Shown: positions 8,421 through 17,804, counted from the stretch's first letter. The stretch is DNA of 35,757 nt from an uncultured Mediterraneibacter sp. (GCF_944377805.1 NZ_CALWFZ010000023.1:1-35757), one strand, 5' to 3'. Translations and numbers: made by a program. The notes: generated by a model from the sequence alone, not told the origin.

Positions 8421-9506
8421 ATGGATCAGAAATTAAAAGTAGGAATTTTGGGCGCAACAGGAATGGTAGGTCAGCGGTTTATCGCTTTGCTGGAAAACCA
8501 TCCGTGGTTTGAGGTGGTGACAGTTGCAGCGAGCCCACGCTCTGCCGGAAAAACTTATGAGGAAGCAGTAGGAGACCGCTGGAAAATGGACACTCCCATG
8601 CCGGAGGGAGTCAAAAAACTGACTGTACTCAACGTAAATGATGTAGAACATGTGGCCTCTACAGTTGACTTTGTATTCAGCGCGGTGGATATGAGCAAGG
8701 AAGAGATCAAAGTAATCGAGGAGAAGTATGCCAAAACTGAAACTCCTGTTGTGTCCAACAACAGTGCGCACCGCTGGACTCCGGATGTGCCGATGGTAGT
8801 GCCGGAGATCAATGCCGCTCACTTCGATGTGATCCCGGATCAGAAGAAACGGCTCGGCACAACAAGGGGATTCATCGCGGTAAAACCCAACTGTTCGATT
8901 CAAAGCTACGCTCCATGTCTTGCCGCATGGGAGGAGTTCGGACCGAAAGAGCTGGTTGTTACTACTTATCAGGCGATTTCCGGTGCCGGTAAGACTTTTA
9001 AAGACTGGCCGGAAATGGAAGGCAATATTATTCCGTTTATCGGAGGAGAGGAAGAGAAAAGTGAGCAGGAGCCGCTTCGTGTCCTCGGAAAAGTGGAAAA
9101 CGGCCAGATCGTGAAAGCAGAACTTCCTAAGATCACATGCCAGTGCGTGAGAGTGCCGGTACTGAACGGTCATACAGCGGCAGTGTTTATTAACTTTGAG
9201 AAGAAACCGACAAAAGAGCAGCTTATTGAGAAGCTTGTGAATTTTAAAGGCTTTCCGCAGGAGGCGGATCTTCCAAGCGCTCCGAAGCAGTTCATCCAGT
9301 ATCTGGAGGAGGACAACCGTCCGCAGGTAACACTTGACGTCGATTATGAGAGCGGAATGGGTGTATCTATCGGGCGCCTGAGAGAGGATACGATGTACGA
9401 TTACAAATTTATCGGACTTTCTCATAATACGGTAAGAGGCGCCGCCGGCGGCGCGGTTCTGTGCGCGGAGGCATTGACGGCAAAAGGATATATTGCCAAG
9501 AAATAA
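8421..9506 (+). CDS. asd: aspartate-semialdehyde dehydrogenase
   Basis: Asd reduces aspartyl phosphate to aspartate semialdehyde with NADPH, the branch point to lysine/diaminopimelate, threonine and methionine. The 361-residue protein is of the longer archaeal/fungal-like subtype. It has the nucleotide-binding motif GATGMVGQRF near the N-terminus, the nucleophile C158 in PNCSIQS, and the active-site histidine in VLNGHTA. The C-terminal NTVRGAAGGAVLCAE matches the family. The start follows AAGGAAAGGAAG. It sits between argH and leuC; thrC, which uses a later product, is 3.3 kb downstream. Confidence 0.96.
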   Translation: MDQKLKVGILGATGMVGQRFIALLENHPWFEVVTVAASPRSAGKTYEEAVGDRWKMDTPMPEGVKKLTVLNVNDVEHVASTVDFVFSAVDMSKEEIKVIEEKYAKTETPVVSNNSAHRWTPDVPMVVPEINAAHFDVIPDQKKRLGTTRGFIAVKPNCSIQSYAPCLAAWEEFGPKELVVTTYQAISGAGKTFKDWPEMEGNIIPFIGGEEEKSEQEPLRVLGKVENGQIVKAELPKITCQCVRVPVLNGHTAAVFINFEKKPTKEQLIEKLVNFKGFPQEADLPSAPKQFIQYLEEDNRPQVTLDVDYESGMGVSIGRLREDTMYDYKFIGLSHNTVRGAAGGAVLCAEALTAKGYIAKK

Positions 9507-9568
9507 ATCAACCTTTCCTGTGTTAAAATGACAAAATAGACGTTTGAAAGAAAGAGGAGGCTGTCATA

Positions 9569-10846
9569 ATGGGAATGACAATGACGCAGAAGATTCTGGC
9601 GGCTCATGCGGGGCTTGACTCTGTAGAAGCCGGCCAGCTGATCGAGGCAAAGCTTGACGTAGTTATGGCAAACGACATCACAGGACCGATGGCGCTGCCA
9701 ATTATCAGACAGATGTCGGATCATGTATTTGACAAAGACAAAGTGGTATTTGTTCCTGATCATTTTACCCCGAACAAGGATATTAAATCAGCAGAGAATT
9801 CTAAGGCGATTCGCGAATATGCAAAGGAACAGGGGCTGACCTGGTATTTTGAGCAGGGCAAATCCGGTGTGGAGCACGCCATTCTCCCGGAGGCGGGGGT
9901 GGTGACAGCCGGCGAGTGTATCATCGGCGCGGATTCCCACACCTGTACATACGGCGCGCTGGGCGCGTTTTCCACCGGTATGGGCACGACGGACGTGGCG
10001 ACGGGTATGGCGACCGGTGAGATCTGGTTCAAGGTTCCGGGGGCTATTAAGTTCGTACTGACGGGCAGACCGGGAAAATATGTGAGCGGAAAAGATATTA
10101 TCATTCACATCATTGGCATGATTGGAGTAGACGGAGCACTCTATAAATCGATGGAATTTACCGGTGACGGCGTTGCCAGTCTCTCTATGGACGACCGTTT
10201 TACTATGGCAAACATGGCCATCGAGGCAGGAGCGAAGAACGGGATCTTTCCCGTGGATGACCAGGCTCTTTCATATATCAGGGAACACTCCAGAAAACCG
10301 TATACGATTTATGAGGCGGATGAGGACGCTCAGTACGATGAAGTGATCACGGTTGATCTCTCAAAAGTTCGTCCGACAGTAGCTTTTCCGCATCTTCCGG
10401 GCAACGCGAAGACTATCGACGAAGTCGAGGCGATGGAGCCGATTAGGATTGACCAGGTGGTGATCGGATCCTGTACCAATGGCCGGATGGAGGATATGAG
10501 AAAGGCCGCTGCTATTTTAAAAGGACATACGGTTCACCCGGATGTGCGCGTTATGGTAGTGCCGGCGACTCAGAAGATCTATAAGCAGTGTATCGAAGAA
10601 GGGCTGACGGAGATTTTCGTGGACGCAGGCTGCGCGGTGAATACTCCGAGCTGCGGACCGTGCATGGGCGGACACATGGGGGTTATGGCTGCCGGAGAAC
10701 GGTGTGTCTCAACTACGAACCGCAATTTCGTGGGACGCATGGGGCATGTGGATTCCCTGATTTACCTCGCCTCTCCCGAGGTGGCAGCTGCAAGCGCGAT
10801 TGCGGGATATATTGCAAATCCTGAGAAAGTAGGTGGCGTAAAATGA
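9569..10846 (+). CDS. leuC: 3-isopropylmalate dehydratase, large subunit
   Basis: With LeuD this forms the heterodimeric [4Fe-4S] hydro-lyase that isomerises 2- to 3-isopropylmalate in leucine synthesis. The 425-residue length is typical of the archaeal/clostridial LeuC2/HacA-like group. The cluster ligands are visible as C302 in GSCTNGR and C362/C365 in [23 protein letters not shown] is the conserved substrate-site stretch. The start is ATG after AAAGAGGAGG. The stop overlaps the leuD start as ATGA, indicating coupled translation. Neither leuA nor leuB is in the window, so related substrates such as citramalate or dimethylmalate cannot be excluded. Confidence 0.92.
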   Translation: MGMTMTQKILAAHAGLDSVEAGQLIEAKLDVVMANDITGPMALPIIRQMSDHVFDKDKVVFVPDHFTPNKDIKSAENSKAIREYAKEQGLTWYFEQGKSGVEHAILPEAGVVTAGECIIGADSHTCTYGALGAFSTGMGTTDVATGMATGEIWFKVPGAIKFVLTGRPGKYVSGKDIIIHIIGMIGVDGALYKSMEFTGDGVASLSMDDRFTMANMAIEAGAKNGIFPVDDQALSYIREHSRKPYTIYEADEDAQYDEVITVDLSKVRPTVAFPHLPGNAKTIDEVEAMEPIRIDQVVIGSCTNGRMEDMRKAAAILKGHTVHPDVRVMVVPATQKIYKQCIEEGLTEIFVDAGCAVNTPSCGPCMGGHMGVMAAGERCVSTTNRNFVGRMGHVDSLIYLASPEVAAASAIAGYIANPEKVGGVK

Positions 10847-11337
10847 GAGCAAAAGGACATGTTTTTAAATATGGAGACAATGTAGACACAGACGTGATCA
10901 TTCCGGCAAGATATTTGAATTCTTTTGATGCTGAGGAACTGGCAAGTCACGCTATGGTAGATATTGATCCGGATTTTGTGAAGAAAGTGCAGCCGGGCGA
11001 TCTGATTGTTGCCAACAAAAACTTCGGATGTGGTTCTTCAAGGGAGCACGCTCCTCTTTGTCTAAAGGCGGCCGGTGTCAGCTGCATTATCGCCGAGACA
11101 TTTGCGCGTATCTTTTACAGAAATGCCATCAATATCGGACTTCCGATCATTGAGTGCCCGGAGGCGGCAAAAGGAATTGAGGCAGGCGATGAAGTGGAAG
11201 TGGATTTTGACAGTGGAAAGATCTGCAATCTGACAAAGGGCACTCAGTTCCAGGGCCAGGCGTTTCCGGAATTTATGCAGAAGCTGATTGAAGCCGGCGG
11301 GCTGGTAAACTACACGAACAACAAAAGGAAAAAATAG
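10843..11337 (+). CDS. leuD: 3-isopropylmalate dehydratase, small subunit
   Basis: This is the swivel-domain partner of LeuC. In 164 residues it shows the family landmarks [14 protein letters not shown] near the N-terminus and [11 protein letters not shown], the substrate-specificity loop region, followed by [19 protein letters not shown]. The length fits the stand-alone small subunit. It starts inside the leuC stop codon (ATGA), so both subunits should be made in equal amounts. A strong terminator directly after it closes the argH-asd-leuCD stretch. Confidence 0.94.
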   Translation: MRAKGHVFKYGDNVDTDVIIPARYLNSFDAEELASHAMVDIDPDFVKKVQPGDLIVANKNFGCGSSREHAPLCLKAAGVSCIIAETFARIFYRNAINIGLPIIECPEAAKGIEAGDEVEVDFDSGKICNLTKGTQFQGQAFPEFMQKLIEAGGLVNYTNNKRKK

Positions 11338-11353
11338 AAATTGAAATGGAGAG

Positions 11354-11410
11354 GGATGTCGTATGAGACAGCATATCACAGATTTGATGTATTCATACGG
11401 CATCCTTTTT
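11354..11410 (+). terminator. intrinsic terminator after leuD
   Basis: GGATGTCGTATGA (11354-11366) pairs with TCATACGGCATCC (11393-11405) over 13 positions with one G-U pair, followed by TTTTT. It separates leuCD from the antiporter gene 26 bases later. Confidence 0.85.
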
Positions 11411-11435
11411 AAAACAGCATACGAAAGGGGCAGTT

Positions 11436-12725
11436 ATGGAAAAGGAAAACCAGAGGGAAGCAATGCCGGGAAAGGCCGCAGCGCTTTTGCCTATCGGCAT
11501 TTTTTTAGTGATTTTTTTGGGGGCGGGGATCGTATTCCGGGATTTCTACGCAATGCCGGCGATCGTTGCCTTTCTTATCGCGCTGTTTGTAGCATTCCTT
11601 CAGAATAGAAAAGCAGGATTTGACAAGAATATTAAAATCATCGCGCAGGGAGTCGGAGAGGAGAATATCATTACAATGAGCCTGATCTTTCTCTGTGCCG
11701 GAGGATTCTCGGGGGCAGTGACCGCGGCGGGCGGCGTATCCAGTACAGTGAACCTGGGGCTGTCGCTCATCCCGGCACATTTTATTGTGGCGGGGCTCTT
11801 TATTATCAGCTGCTTTATCTCAGTCTCTATGGGAACGTCTATGGGAACAATTGCGGCGCTTGCGCCGATTGCTGTGGGGATCAGTGAAGGAACGGAATTC
11901 CCTATGGAAATCTGTATTGCGGCTGTGGTATGCGGAGCGATGTTCGGCGACAATCTCTCCATGATCTCAGATACAACCATTGCGGCAGTCAAGACTCAGG
12001 GATGTGACATGAAAGATAAATTTAAGGCGAATTTCCTGATTGTACTTCCGGCAGCAATTATTACTGTACTGTTTTTCTGGTTTGTAACCAGAGGGATGAG
12101 TTATGATATCAGCAGCGGAGAGTATCACCTTCTGCAGGTAGTTCCCTATCTTGTAGTCCTTATCGGAGCATTGATAGGAATTAATGTTTTTCTTGTCCTT
12201 ATTGCGGGAACTGTGCTCTCACTCATTGTAGGCGTGGCGACAGGCACGATTGCTTTATCCGAGATGTTCACCGTAGTCGGCGACGGTGTTGTCTCCATGT
12301 ACGATATTACGGTGATCTCTATCATTGTGGCGTGTATCGTTTCTCTTGTCCGGGCAAATGGAGGAATTCACTTTATCCTGAATCTGATCAAAAGCAGGAT
12401 AAGAGGGAAAAGAGGAGCCCAGGCCGGGATAGCGGTATTGGCGCTCCTTGTAGATCTGTGCACGGCAAACAATACAGTGGCAATTGTGATGTCAGGGCCC
12501 ATAGCCAGAGAGATCAGCGGCGAATTCGGAGTGGATCCGAAGAGATCGGCTTCTCTTCTTGACATGTATACTTCAGTTGGGCAGGGGCTGATCCCCTATG
12601 GGGCGCAGCTCTTATCAGCGGCTACGCTTACGGGCCTGACACCGTTTGATATGATGCCGTATCTGGTCTATCCTGTTCTCATGGCAGTGTGCGGCATTGC
12701 AGCAATCGCCTTTACGCGGAAGTAG
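11436..12725 (+). CDS. nhaC: NhaC-family sodium/proton antiporter
   Basis: The 429-residue protein is strongly hydrophobic, with about eleven membrane segments, and matches the NhaC/MleN antiporter family. Conserved phrases are SMGTSMGTIAALAPIA and CGAMFGDNLSMISDTTIAA; the latter holds the polar transport-site residues (FGDNLSPISDTT in relatives). It would exchange cytoplasmic sodium for protons, or in MleN-like members couple this to malate/lactate exchange. The start is ATG behind AAAGGGG. It sits behind the leuD terminator and before thrC (90-base gap), so it may share a transcript with thrC, though I saw no clear promoter. Confidence 0.88.
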   Translation: MEKENQREAMPGKAAALLPIGIFLVIFLGAGIVFRDFYAMPAIVAFLIALFVAFLQNRKAGFDKNIKIIAQGVGEENIITMSLIFLCAGGFSGAVTAAGGVSSTVNLGLSLIPAHFIVAGLFIISCFISVSMGTSMGTIAALAPIAVGISEGTEFPMEICIAAVVCGAMFGDNLSMISDTTIAAVKTQGCDMKDKFKANFLIVLPAAIITVLFFWFVTRGMSYDISSGEYHLLQVVPYLVVLIGALIGINVFLVLIAGTVLSLIVGVATGTIALSEMFTVVGDGVVSMYDITVISIIVACIVSLVRANGGIHFILNLIKSRIRGKRGAQAGIAVLALLVDLCTANNTVAIVMSGPIAREISGEFGVDPKRSASLLDMYTSVGQGLIPYGAQLLSAATLTGLTPFDMMPYLVYPVLMAVCGIAAIAFTRK

Positions 12726-12815
12726 ATACTGTAGGTGGAACGCTATGGACATGGCAGGCTGACCTGTGCTATAATTCAGGGCAGTAACACGGAGAAAAGA
12801 AAAAGAGGTAACAGA

Positions 12816-14303
12816 ATGAATCTACGATATAAGAGTACACGAAATTCAGAGAAAACGGTGACTGCTTCGGAGGCTATTTTAAAAGGCCTTGCTGAGGACG
12901 GAGGGCTGTTTGTACCGGAGTATATTCCGAAACTGGATGTGACGATGGATGAACTCAAAAGTATGACATATCAGGAGACAGCATATGCGGTCATGAAGCA
13001 GTTTCTTACAGATTTTACGGAAGAGGAACTGAAGCACTGTATTGACAGCGCATATGATTCCAAATTTGACACTGAAGTGATCGCTCCCATCGTAAAAGTG
13101 GAGGACACTTATCACCTGGAACTGTTTCATGGGGCTACAATTGCGTTTAAAGATATGGCGCTTTCCATTCTGCCTCATCTGCTTACCACGGCAGCCAGGA
13201 AGAACCATGTGACAAATGAGATCGTGATTCTGACGGCTACCTCGGGAGATACAGGGAAGGCGGCGCTGGCCGGATTTGCTGATGTTCCGGGAACAAAAAT
13301 CATCGTATTTTATCCAAAGGGCGGCGTAAGCCGCGTGCAGGAACTCCAGATGGTAACTCAGAAGGGCGAGAATACTTCCGTCGTGGCGATTCACGGTAAT
13401 TTCGATAATGCTCAGAGCGGCGTTAAGGCGCTCTTTGAGGACAAGAATCTGGAGAGAGAACTGGCGGCGTCAGGCTATCAGTTTTCTTCGGCCAACTCGA
13501 TCAACATCGGCAGACTGGTTCCTCAGGTTGTCTATTATGTATACGCATATGCGAAACTTCTGGAAAATGAAGAAATCTCATCCGGTGAAAAGATCAATGT
13601 GACTGTGCCAACCGGAAACTTCGGCAACATTCTGGCTGCTTATTACGCAAAGCAGATGGGAGTTCCGATTGGAAAACTGATCTGTGCCTCCAATGAGAAT
13701 AAAGTGCTCTTTGACTTCTTCCAGACCGGCGTATATGACAAAAACCGTGAGTTTATCCTGACTTCGTCACCGTCTATGGATATTCTTATCTCCAGCAATC
13801 TGGAGCGTCTGATCTATGCGGTTGCGGGAAATGACGCACAGAAAAACCGGGATCTGATGGAGCAGCTCAGGGAAAAAGGCGCTTATGAGATCACGCCGGA
13901 GATGAAGGAACAACTCTCTGATTTTGTCGGCGGGTTTGCAACAGAAGAAGAGACGAAAGAAATGATACGGACAACATATGAGCGGACCGGATATGTAATG
14001 GACACGCATACAGCAGTGGCAGCTCATGTGTGCGCGCAATACCGGGAGCAGGAAAACGATCCGGGGAAATGCCTGGTTGCATCTACAGCGAGCCCGTATA
14101 AATTTATCCATAGCGTAATGACGGCAATTGACCGGAAATATGCTGATGCCGATGAATTTGATCTGGTCGATGAACTGAGCAGAATATCCGGAATGGAGGT
14201 GCCGGGAGCGATCGAAGAGATCAGAAATGCGGATATACGCCATACAAGAGAGTGTGATGCTGCGCAGATGAAAGATACGGTGAAAGAGATTCTTGGAGTG
14301 TAA
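12816..14303 (+). CDS. thrC: threonine synthase
   Basis: ThrC converts O-phosphohomoserine to threonine with pyridoxal phosphate. The 495-residue length and N-terminal YKSTRN, EDGGLFVPEYIP identify the longer E. coli/yeast-type subgroup. The PLP lysine is K112 in HGATIAFKDMAL, and the phosphate-binding region is TATSGDTGKAALAGF. I chose ATG at 12816 behind AGAGGTAA; a start at 12735 would add 27 residues without homology. The gene uses the product of the Asd branch, but hom and thrB are not in the window. A small membrane-protein gene follows 13 bases later. Confidence 0.96.
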   Translation: MNLRYKSTRNSEKTVTASEAILKGLAEDGGLFVPEYIPKLDVTMDELKSMTYQETAYAVMKQFLTDFTEEELKHCIDSAYDSKFDTEVIAPIVKVEDTYHLELFHGATIAFKDMALSILPHLLTTAARKNHVTNEIVILTATSGDTGKAALAGFADVPGTKIIVFYPKGGVSRVQELQMVTQKGENTSVVAIHGNFDNAQSGVKALFEDKNLERELAASGYQFSSANSINIGRLVPQVVYYVYAYAKLLENEEISSGEKINVTVPTGNFGNILAAYYAKQMGVPIGKLICASNENKVLFDFFQTGVYDKNREFILTSSPSMDILISSNLERLIYAVAGNDAQKNRDLMEQLREKGAYEITPEMKEQLSDFVGGFATEEETKEMIRTTYERTGYVMDTHTAVAAHVCAQYREQENDPGKCLVASTASPYKFIHSVMTAIDRKYADADEFDLVDELSRISGMEVPGAIEEIRNADIRHTRECDAAQMKDTVKEILGV

Positions 14304-14316
14304 GGAGTAAAAGACA

Positions 14317-14670
14317 ATGGAAAATATGGACAGTATTTGGGGATTTCTGGGGATTCTTGTTATTGTATGCGGGTTTTATGCGATATATTCCCTTATCAAG
14401 ATGAAACGTACGGGAGAGATTGATGCGTCTCTTCTGCTCGGGAAAGAGTACGCCTATAAGAAATGCAGGGACAAGGAGGGCTTTATTCAGAAGGCATGGC
14501 CGGCTTTTCTGGTTCTTGGAATTGTGGCTATAATATACGGGACGCTGGACATTATCCATTGTTATTTTTACTCAATGTTTTTAGTTGACACTGTCGGAAT
14601 GGTTGTTTTCTTTCTTGTGCTTGTCTGGTTCGCAGTATATACCACGAAGCTGAAAAAGGAATATTTTTGA
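14317..14670 (+). CDS. small membrane protein of unknown function
   Basis: I do not recognise a family. The 117 residues contain three hydrophobic segments: about 8-26, 64-83 and 88-110. A basic, charged stretch of roughly 38 residues separates the first two (KMKRTGEIDASLLLGKEYAYKK). There is no signal peptidase site. The ATG follows AAGGAG that overlaps the thrC stop codon, and the gap is 13 bases, so it is probably cotranslated with thrC. A terminator lies downstream. The arrangement resembles DUF3784-type proteins in size and topology, but that comparison is only a guess. Confidence 0.7.
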   Translation: MENMDSIWGFLGILVIVCGFYAIYSLIKMKRTGEIDASLLLGKEYAYKKCRDKEGFIQKAWPAFLVLGIVAIIYGTLDIIHCYFYSMFLVDTVGMVVFFLVLVWFAVYTTKLKKEYF

Positions 14671-14747
14671 AATATCCCGTGAAAAAGGAAGCCCCATTGT
14701 GGATATTCTGGTGTCAGAAGTTTGTTAAAAATATGTTTATCTCATTT

Positions 14748-14783
14748 AAAATGCAAGATTCAATCACAAATCTTGCATTTTTT
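14748..14783 (+). terminator. intrinsic terminator after the thrC unit
   Basis: AAAATGCAAGATT (14748-14760) pairs perfectly with AATCTTGCATTTT (14769-14781) around an eight-base loop, and the T-run extends to 14783. The rest of the 314-base gap to pckA is AT-rich and holds the pckA promoter and a dyad. Confidence 0.88.
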
Positions 14784-14881
14784 GTGCAAAAATATAAGTG
14801 AAATGCAAAATCAATGGAAAGTAAATGAATTATGCAAAAAGTAATCTTTCATAAAAAAGTATAAATTAAATAAGATTGTTA

Positions 14882-14910
14882 TTGATTTTTCAATTGTTCT
14901 TTTGTATAAT
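14882..14910 (+). promoter_or_regulatory. sigma-A promoter for pckA
   Basis: TTGATT (14882-14887), 17 bases, perfect TATAAT (14905-14910). The predicted start is near 14917, inside the dyad at 14913-14934. The sequence upstream is AT-rich, as expected for a strong promoter with UP-like elements. Confidence 0.75.
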
Positions 14911-14912
14911 GA

Positions 14913-14934
14913 TGACATATTGGAGATTATGTCA
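14913..14934. promoter_or_regulatory. operator-like dyad at the pckA transcription start
   Basis: TGACATA (14913-14919) and TATGTCA (14928-14934) form a perfect 7-bp inverted repeat with an eight-base centre. It begins three bases after the -10 box, a position where a bound repressor would block transcription. The regulator is unknown. Confidence 0.5.
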
Positions 14935-14984
14935 CAGATTTCCAAGAACACTAATTTTAAGAAGAAAGAGAGAGGTAGAGAAGT

Positions 14985-16589
14985 ATGGCAAATATTGATT
15001 TGACTCAGTATGGCATTACAGGAACTACGGAAATTGTTCACAATCCTTCTTACGAGATGCTGTTTGAAGAAGAGACAAACCCGAATCTGGAAGGGTTTGA
15101 CAAGGGCCAGGAAAGTGAACTCGGTGCGGTAAACGTTATGACAGGTATCTACACCGGACGCTCACCGAAAGATAAATATATCGTTATGGATGAGAATTCC
15201 AAAGACACTGTATGGTGGACATCTGACGAGTATCCGAACGACAACCATCCGGCATCACAGGAAGCATGGGATTCTGTAAAAGATCTCGCGATCAAGACGC
15301 TCTCCAACAAAAGACTTTTCGTTGTAGACGCATTCTGCGGAGCTAACAAGGACACACGTATGGCAATCCGCTTTATCGTGGAAGTTGCATGGCAGGCTCA
15401 TTTCGTGACAAACATGTTTATCCGTCCGACAGCAGAAGAGCTGGAGAACTTTGAGCCGGACTTCGTAGTTTACAACGCTTCCAAAGCGAAAGTAGAGAAC
15501 TACAAAGAGCTGGGACTTAGAACTGAGACAGCGGTTATGTTCAACATTACAAGCCGCGAGCAGGTGATTGCCAACACATGGTACGGCGGAGAGATGAAGA
15601 AAGGTATGTTCTCTATGATGAACTACTATCTGCCGCTCAAAGGAATTGCTTCCATGCACTGTTCAGCAAACACAGACCTGAACGGCGAGAACACAGCAAT
15701 CTTCTTCGGACTTTCCGGAACAGGTAAGACAACTCTTTCCACAGATCCGAAGAGACTTCTTATCGGTGACGATGAGCACGGCTGGGACGACAACGGTATC
15801 TTCAACTTCGAGGGCGGATGTTACGCGAAAGTAATCGACCTTGATAAAGAGTCTGAGCCGGACATCTACAACGCAATCAAGAGAAATGCTCTTCTTGAGA
15901 ACGTTACGCTTGATGCCGACGGAAAGATCGACTTTACTGACAAGAGCGTGACAGAGAATACACGCGTATCTTACCCGATTGACCACATTGAGAAGATCGT
16001 ACGTCCGGTATCCGCAGCTCCGGCAGCAAAAGATGTTATCTTCCTGTCAGCGGATGCGTTTGGAGTACTTCCCCCGGTATCCGTACTGACTCCGGAGCAG
16101 ACAGAGTACTACTTCCTGTCAGGATTCACAGCAAAACTTGCAGGAACAGAACGTGGAATTACAGAGCCTACTCCGACTTTCTCAGCATGTTTCGGACAGG
16201 CGTTCCTGGAACTGCACCCGACAAAATACGCAGAGGAACTTGTGAAGAGAATGAAAGAGAGCGGAGCGAAAGCTTATCTCGTGAATACAGGATGGAACGG
16301 AACAGGAAAACGTATCTCCATCAAAGATACACGCGGTATCATCGATGCAATCTTAAGCGGAGCAATCCTGGATGCGCCGACAAAGAAGATCCCGCACTTC
16401 AACTTTGAGGTTCCGACAGAACTTCCGGGAGTTGATCCGGCGATTCTTGATCCTCGCGACACATACGCAGATGCTTCCGAGTGGGAGACAAAGGCAAAAG
16501 ACCTTGCTGCAAGATTTATCAAGAACTTCAAGAAATATGAGAGCAACGAGCTCGGAAAAGCGCTCGTTGCAGCAGGTCCGCAGGAGTAA
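14985..16589 (+). CDS. pckA: phosphoenolpyruvate carboxykinase (ATP)
   Basis: This enzyme interconverts oxaloacetate plus ATP with phosphoenolpyruvate, carbon dioxide and ADP. In fermenting anaerobes it can run in the PEP-carboxylating direction. The 534-residue protein has the kinase-1a/P-loop GLSGTGKT (242-249, K248), kinase-2 region IGDDEHGW, the PEPCK-specific MHCSAN, and [11 protein letters not shown] near the N-terminus for substrate binding. The ATP-dependent subtype is supported by length and the SGTGKTTLS loop. The start is ATG behind GAGAGGTAGAG. It is monocistronic between two terminators. Its codon use looks biased (frequent AAC, GAC, TTC), consistent with high expression. Confidence 0.97.
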   Translation: MANIDLTQYGITGTTEIVHNPSYEMLFEEETNPNLEGFDKGQESELGAVNVMTGIYTGRSPKDKYIVMDENSKDTVWWTSDEYPNDNHPASQEAWDSVKDLAIKTLSNKRLFVVDAFCGANKDTRMAIRFIVEVAWQAHFVTNMFIRPTAEELENFEPDFVVYNASKAKVENYKELGLRTETAVMFNITSREQVIANTWYGGEMKKGMFSMMNYYLPLKGIASMHCSANTDLNGENTAIFFGLSGTGKTTLSTDPKRLLIGDDEHGWDDNGIFNFEGGCYAKVIDLDKESEPDIYNAIKRNALLENVTLDADGKIDFTDKSVTENTRVSYPIDHIEKIVRPVSAAPAAKDVIFLSADAFGVLPPVSVLTPEQTEYYFLSGFTAKLAGTERGITEPTPTFSACFGQAFLELHPTKYAEELVKRMKESGAKAYLVNTGWNGTGKRISIKDTRGIIDAILSGAILDAPTKKIPHFNFEVPTELPGVDPAILDPRDTYADASEWETKAKDLAARFIKNFKKYESNELGKALVAAGPQE

Positions 16590-16627
16590 GATACAGACAT
16601 GTCTAAAACAACAATTATGTAAAATAG

Positions 16628-16667
16628 CGGCAGGCTGTTCGGTATACGCCGGACAGCCTGCTGTTTT
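16628..16667 (+). terminator. intrinsic terminator after pckA
   Basis: A 15-16 bp stem (5' arm 16628-16642, 3' arm 16649-16663, with two G-U pairs) encloses a six-base loop and runs into TTTT. It precedes the decayed gene fragment. Confidence 0.85.
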
Positions 16668-17115
16668 GATAGTAACTGACGAATACGGCAGCAGCCAGTA
16701 TCTGGTACCCCTGCCCAGCAGTACCAGCTACATGGATACTGAAAACTGGATATCTGACAACGGGCAGTATGACGATGGAAGCTATGGTTACTCCTTTGGC
16801 TTTTCCCTGCTTTAGCTTGGCAACGCCGCCAATCCTCAGGAGTTTGCGTGGAACCTGGAGGCTCAGCCCGGCTTCGGTTTGATATATAGGGATTTTAGTT
16901 ATCTGCCTTTTACAGAGATACTGGATTTTAACACTGATGGCTCAAAGCTTATATATTTTCAAGATTTGGGCTCTCTGGCTGATATCACGAGCCTGCCAAG
17001 ATTTCCCCAGATAACTGATATGTCTGTCATAATAAAGAGCGATGAGCCTTTGAGCTTTGATGAGTCAAGCCTGCCCTACCTGCAGATAGGGGAGGTAAGC
17101 CTGAAGTTTTCATAA
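16666..17115 (+). pseudogene. decayed gene fragment, possibly leucine-rich-repeat-like, with an in-frame TAG
   Basis: One frame reads from about 16666 to TAA at 17113-17115, broken only by TAG at 16813-16815. The halves read ...DDGSYGYSFGFSLL and LGNAANPQEFAWNLE... in the same frame, and both look protein-like (aromatic, acidic). The C-terminal part has regularly spaced leucines and isoleucines (LGSLADITSLPRFPQITD), resembling leucine-rich repeats; this is inference. There is no ribosome-binding site or plausible start, and the left end abuts the pckA terminator. Codon choice (ATA, AGC and CTG rich) differs from the neighbours. It is best read as the 3' remnant of a transferred or deleted gene. 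Confidence 0.6.
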
Positions 17116-17148
17116 AAGGATTTATATACCCTGGTAATCTGCATCTTT

Positions 17149-17778
17149 TCATTCATCCTCTTTGAAGTGCTCCCTCAGTTTCTGGATTGCGCTTTTTTCT
17201 ATCCGTGAGACATAAGAGCGGGAAATGCCGAGCTGTCTGGCGATTTCCCGCTGTGTATACTCCTCTCCGTTATATAGTCCATACCTCATTTTTAAAACGA
17301 GCTTCTCTCTGGAAGAAAGCTCGTTTTCGACTTTTTCGTAAAGCTTCTGTATATTTTCTTTGAGATGAATCTTATCCGGAACATCGACTTCTTCTGTCTC
17401 TATTATATCATAGAGTCTGATCTCATTGCCTTCACGGTCTGTCCCGATCGGTTCGTACAACGAGATCTCCTTTGCGGCTTTCTTCTTAGAACGCAGATGC
17501 ATTAATATCTCGTTTTCTACACATCTGGACGCATATGCCGCAAGCCGGTTACCTTTATCAGGATTAAACGTGACAACTGCCTTGATCAGTCCGATGGTGC
17601 CGATGGAGATCAGATCCTCCGGATCTTCTTCGAGATTCTGGTATTTCTTTATAACATGAGCGACAAGCCTTAAGTTGCGCTCGATAAGGATATGTTTGGC
17701 CTCGAGGTCTCCCTCCGTGTATTTCTGGATATAGTATTTTTCTTCCGATGGAGTGAGAGGGTTAGGAAACGATTTCAC
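17149..17778 (-). CDS. sigK: sporulation sigma factor SigK (no pro-sequence)
   Basis: SigK directs late mother-cell transcription (coat and cortex genes) during sporulation. The 209-residue sequence starts at MKSFPNPLTPSEE, which aligns with the mature region of Bacillus SigK. It has the core region 2 (LIERNLRLVAHVIKKY, EDLISIGTIGLIKAV, AAYASRCVENEILMHLR) and the region 4 helix-turn-helix TQREIARQLGISRSYVSRIEK. It is closer to SigK than to SigE because of SLYEPIGTDREGNEI and the absence of a SigE-like leader. The start is GTG at 17778 after AGAGGTG; upstream in-frame codons reach a stop at 17809-17811 without a hydrophobic pro-peptide. The gene is intact, not split by a skin-type element. Confidence 0.9.
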   Translation of the reverse strand: MKSFPNPLTPSEEKYYIQKYTEGDLEAKHILIERNLRLVAHVIKKYQNLEEDPEDLISIGTIGLIKAVVTFNPDKGNRLAAYASRCVENEILMHLRSKKKAAKEISLYEPIGTDREGNEIRLYDIIETEEVDVPDKIHLKENIQKLYEKVENELSSREKLVLKMRYGLYNGEEYTQREIARQLGISRSYVSRIEKSAIQKLREHFKEDE

Positions 17779-17804
17779 GACGGCACCTCTTAGCGCATTT
17801 GATA

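Noticed and set aside
8433-9425. A 330-codon open frame on the strand opposite asd
   Set aside because: It lies fully antisense to a clear asd gene with all catalytic residues, and its translation is a low-complexity mixture of Arg, His, Leu and Cys typical of shadow frames.
12726-12815. T-box or riboswitch before thrC, leuC or asd
   Set aside because: The gaps are 60-90 bases, without a T-box sequence, specifier stem or terminator/antiterminator pair.
16813-16815. In-frame TAG read as a pyrrolysine or read-through codon
   Set aside because: No start, ribosome-binding site or methylamine gene is nearby, and codon use is atypical. Decay of a gene fragment explains it better.
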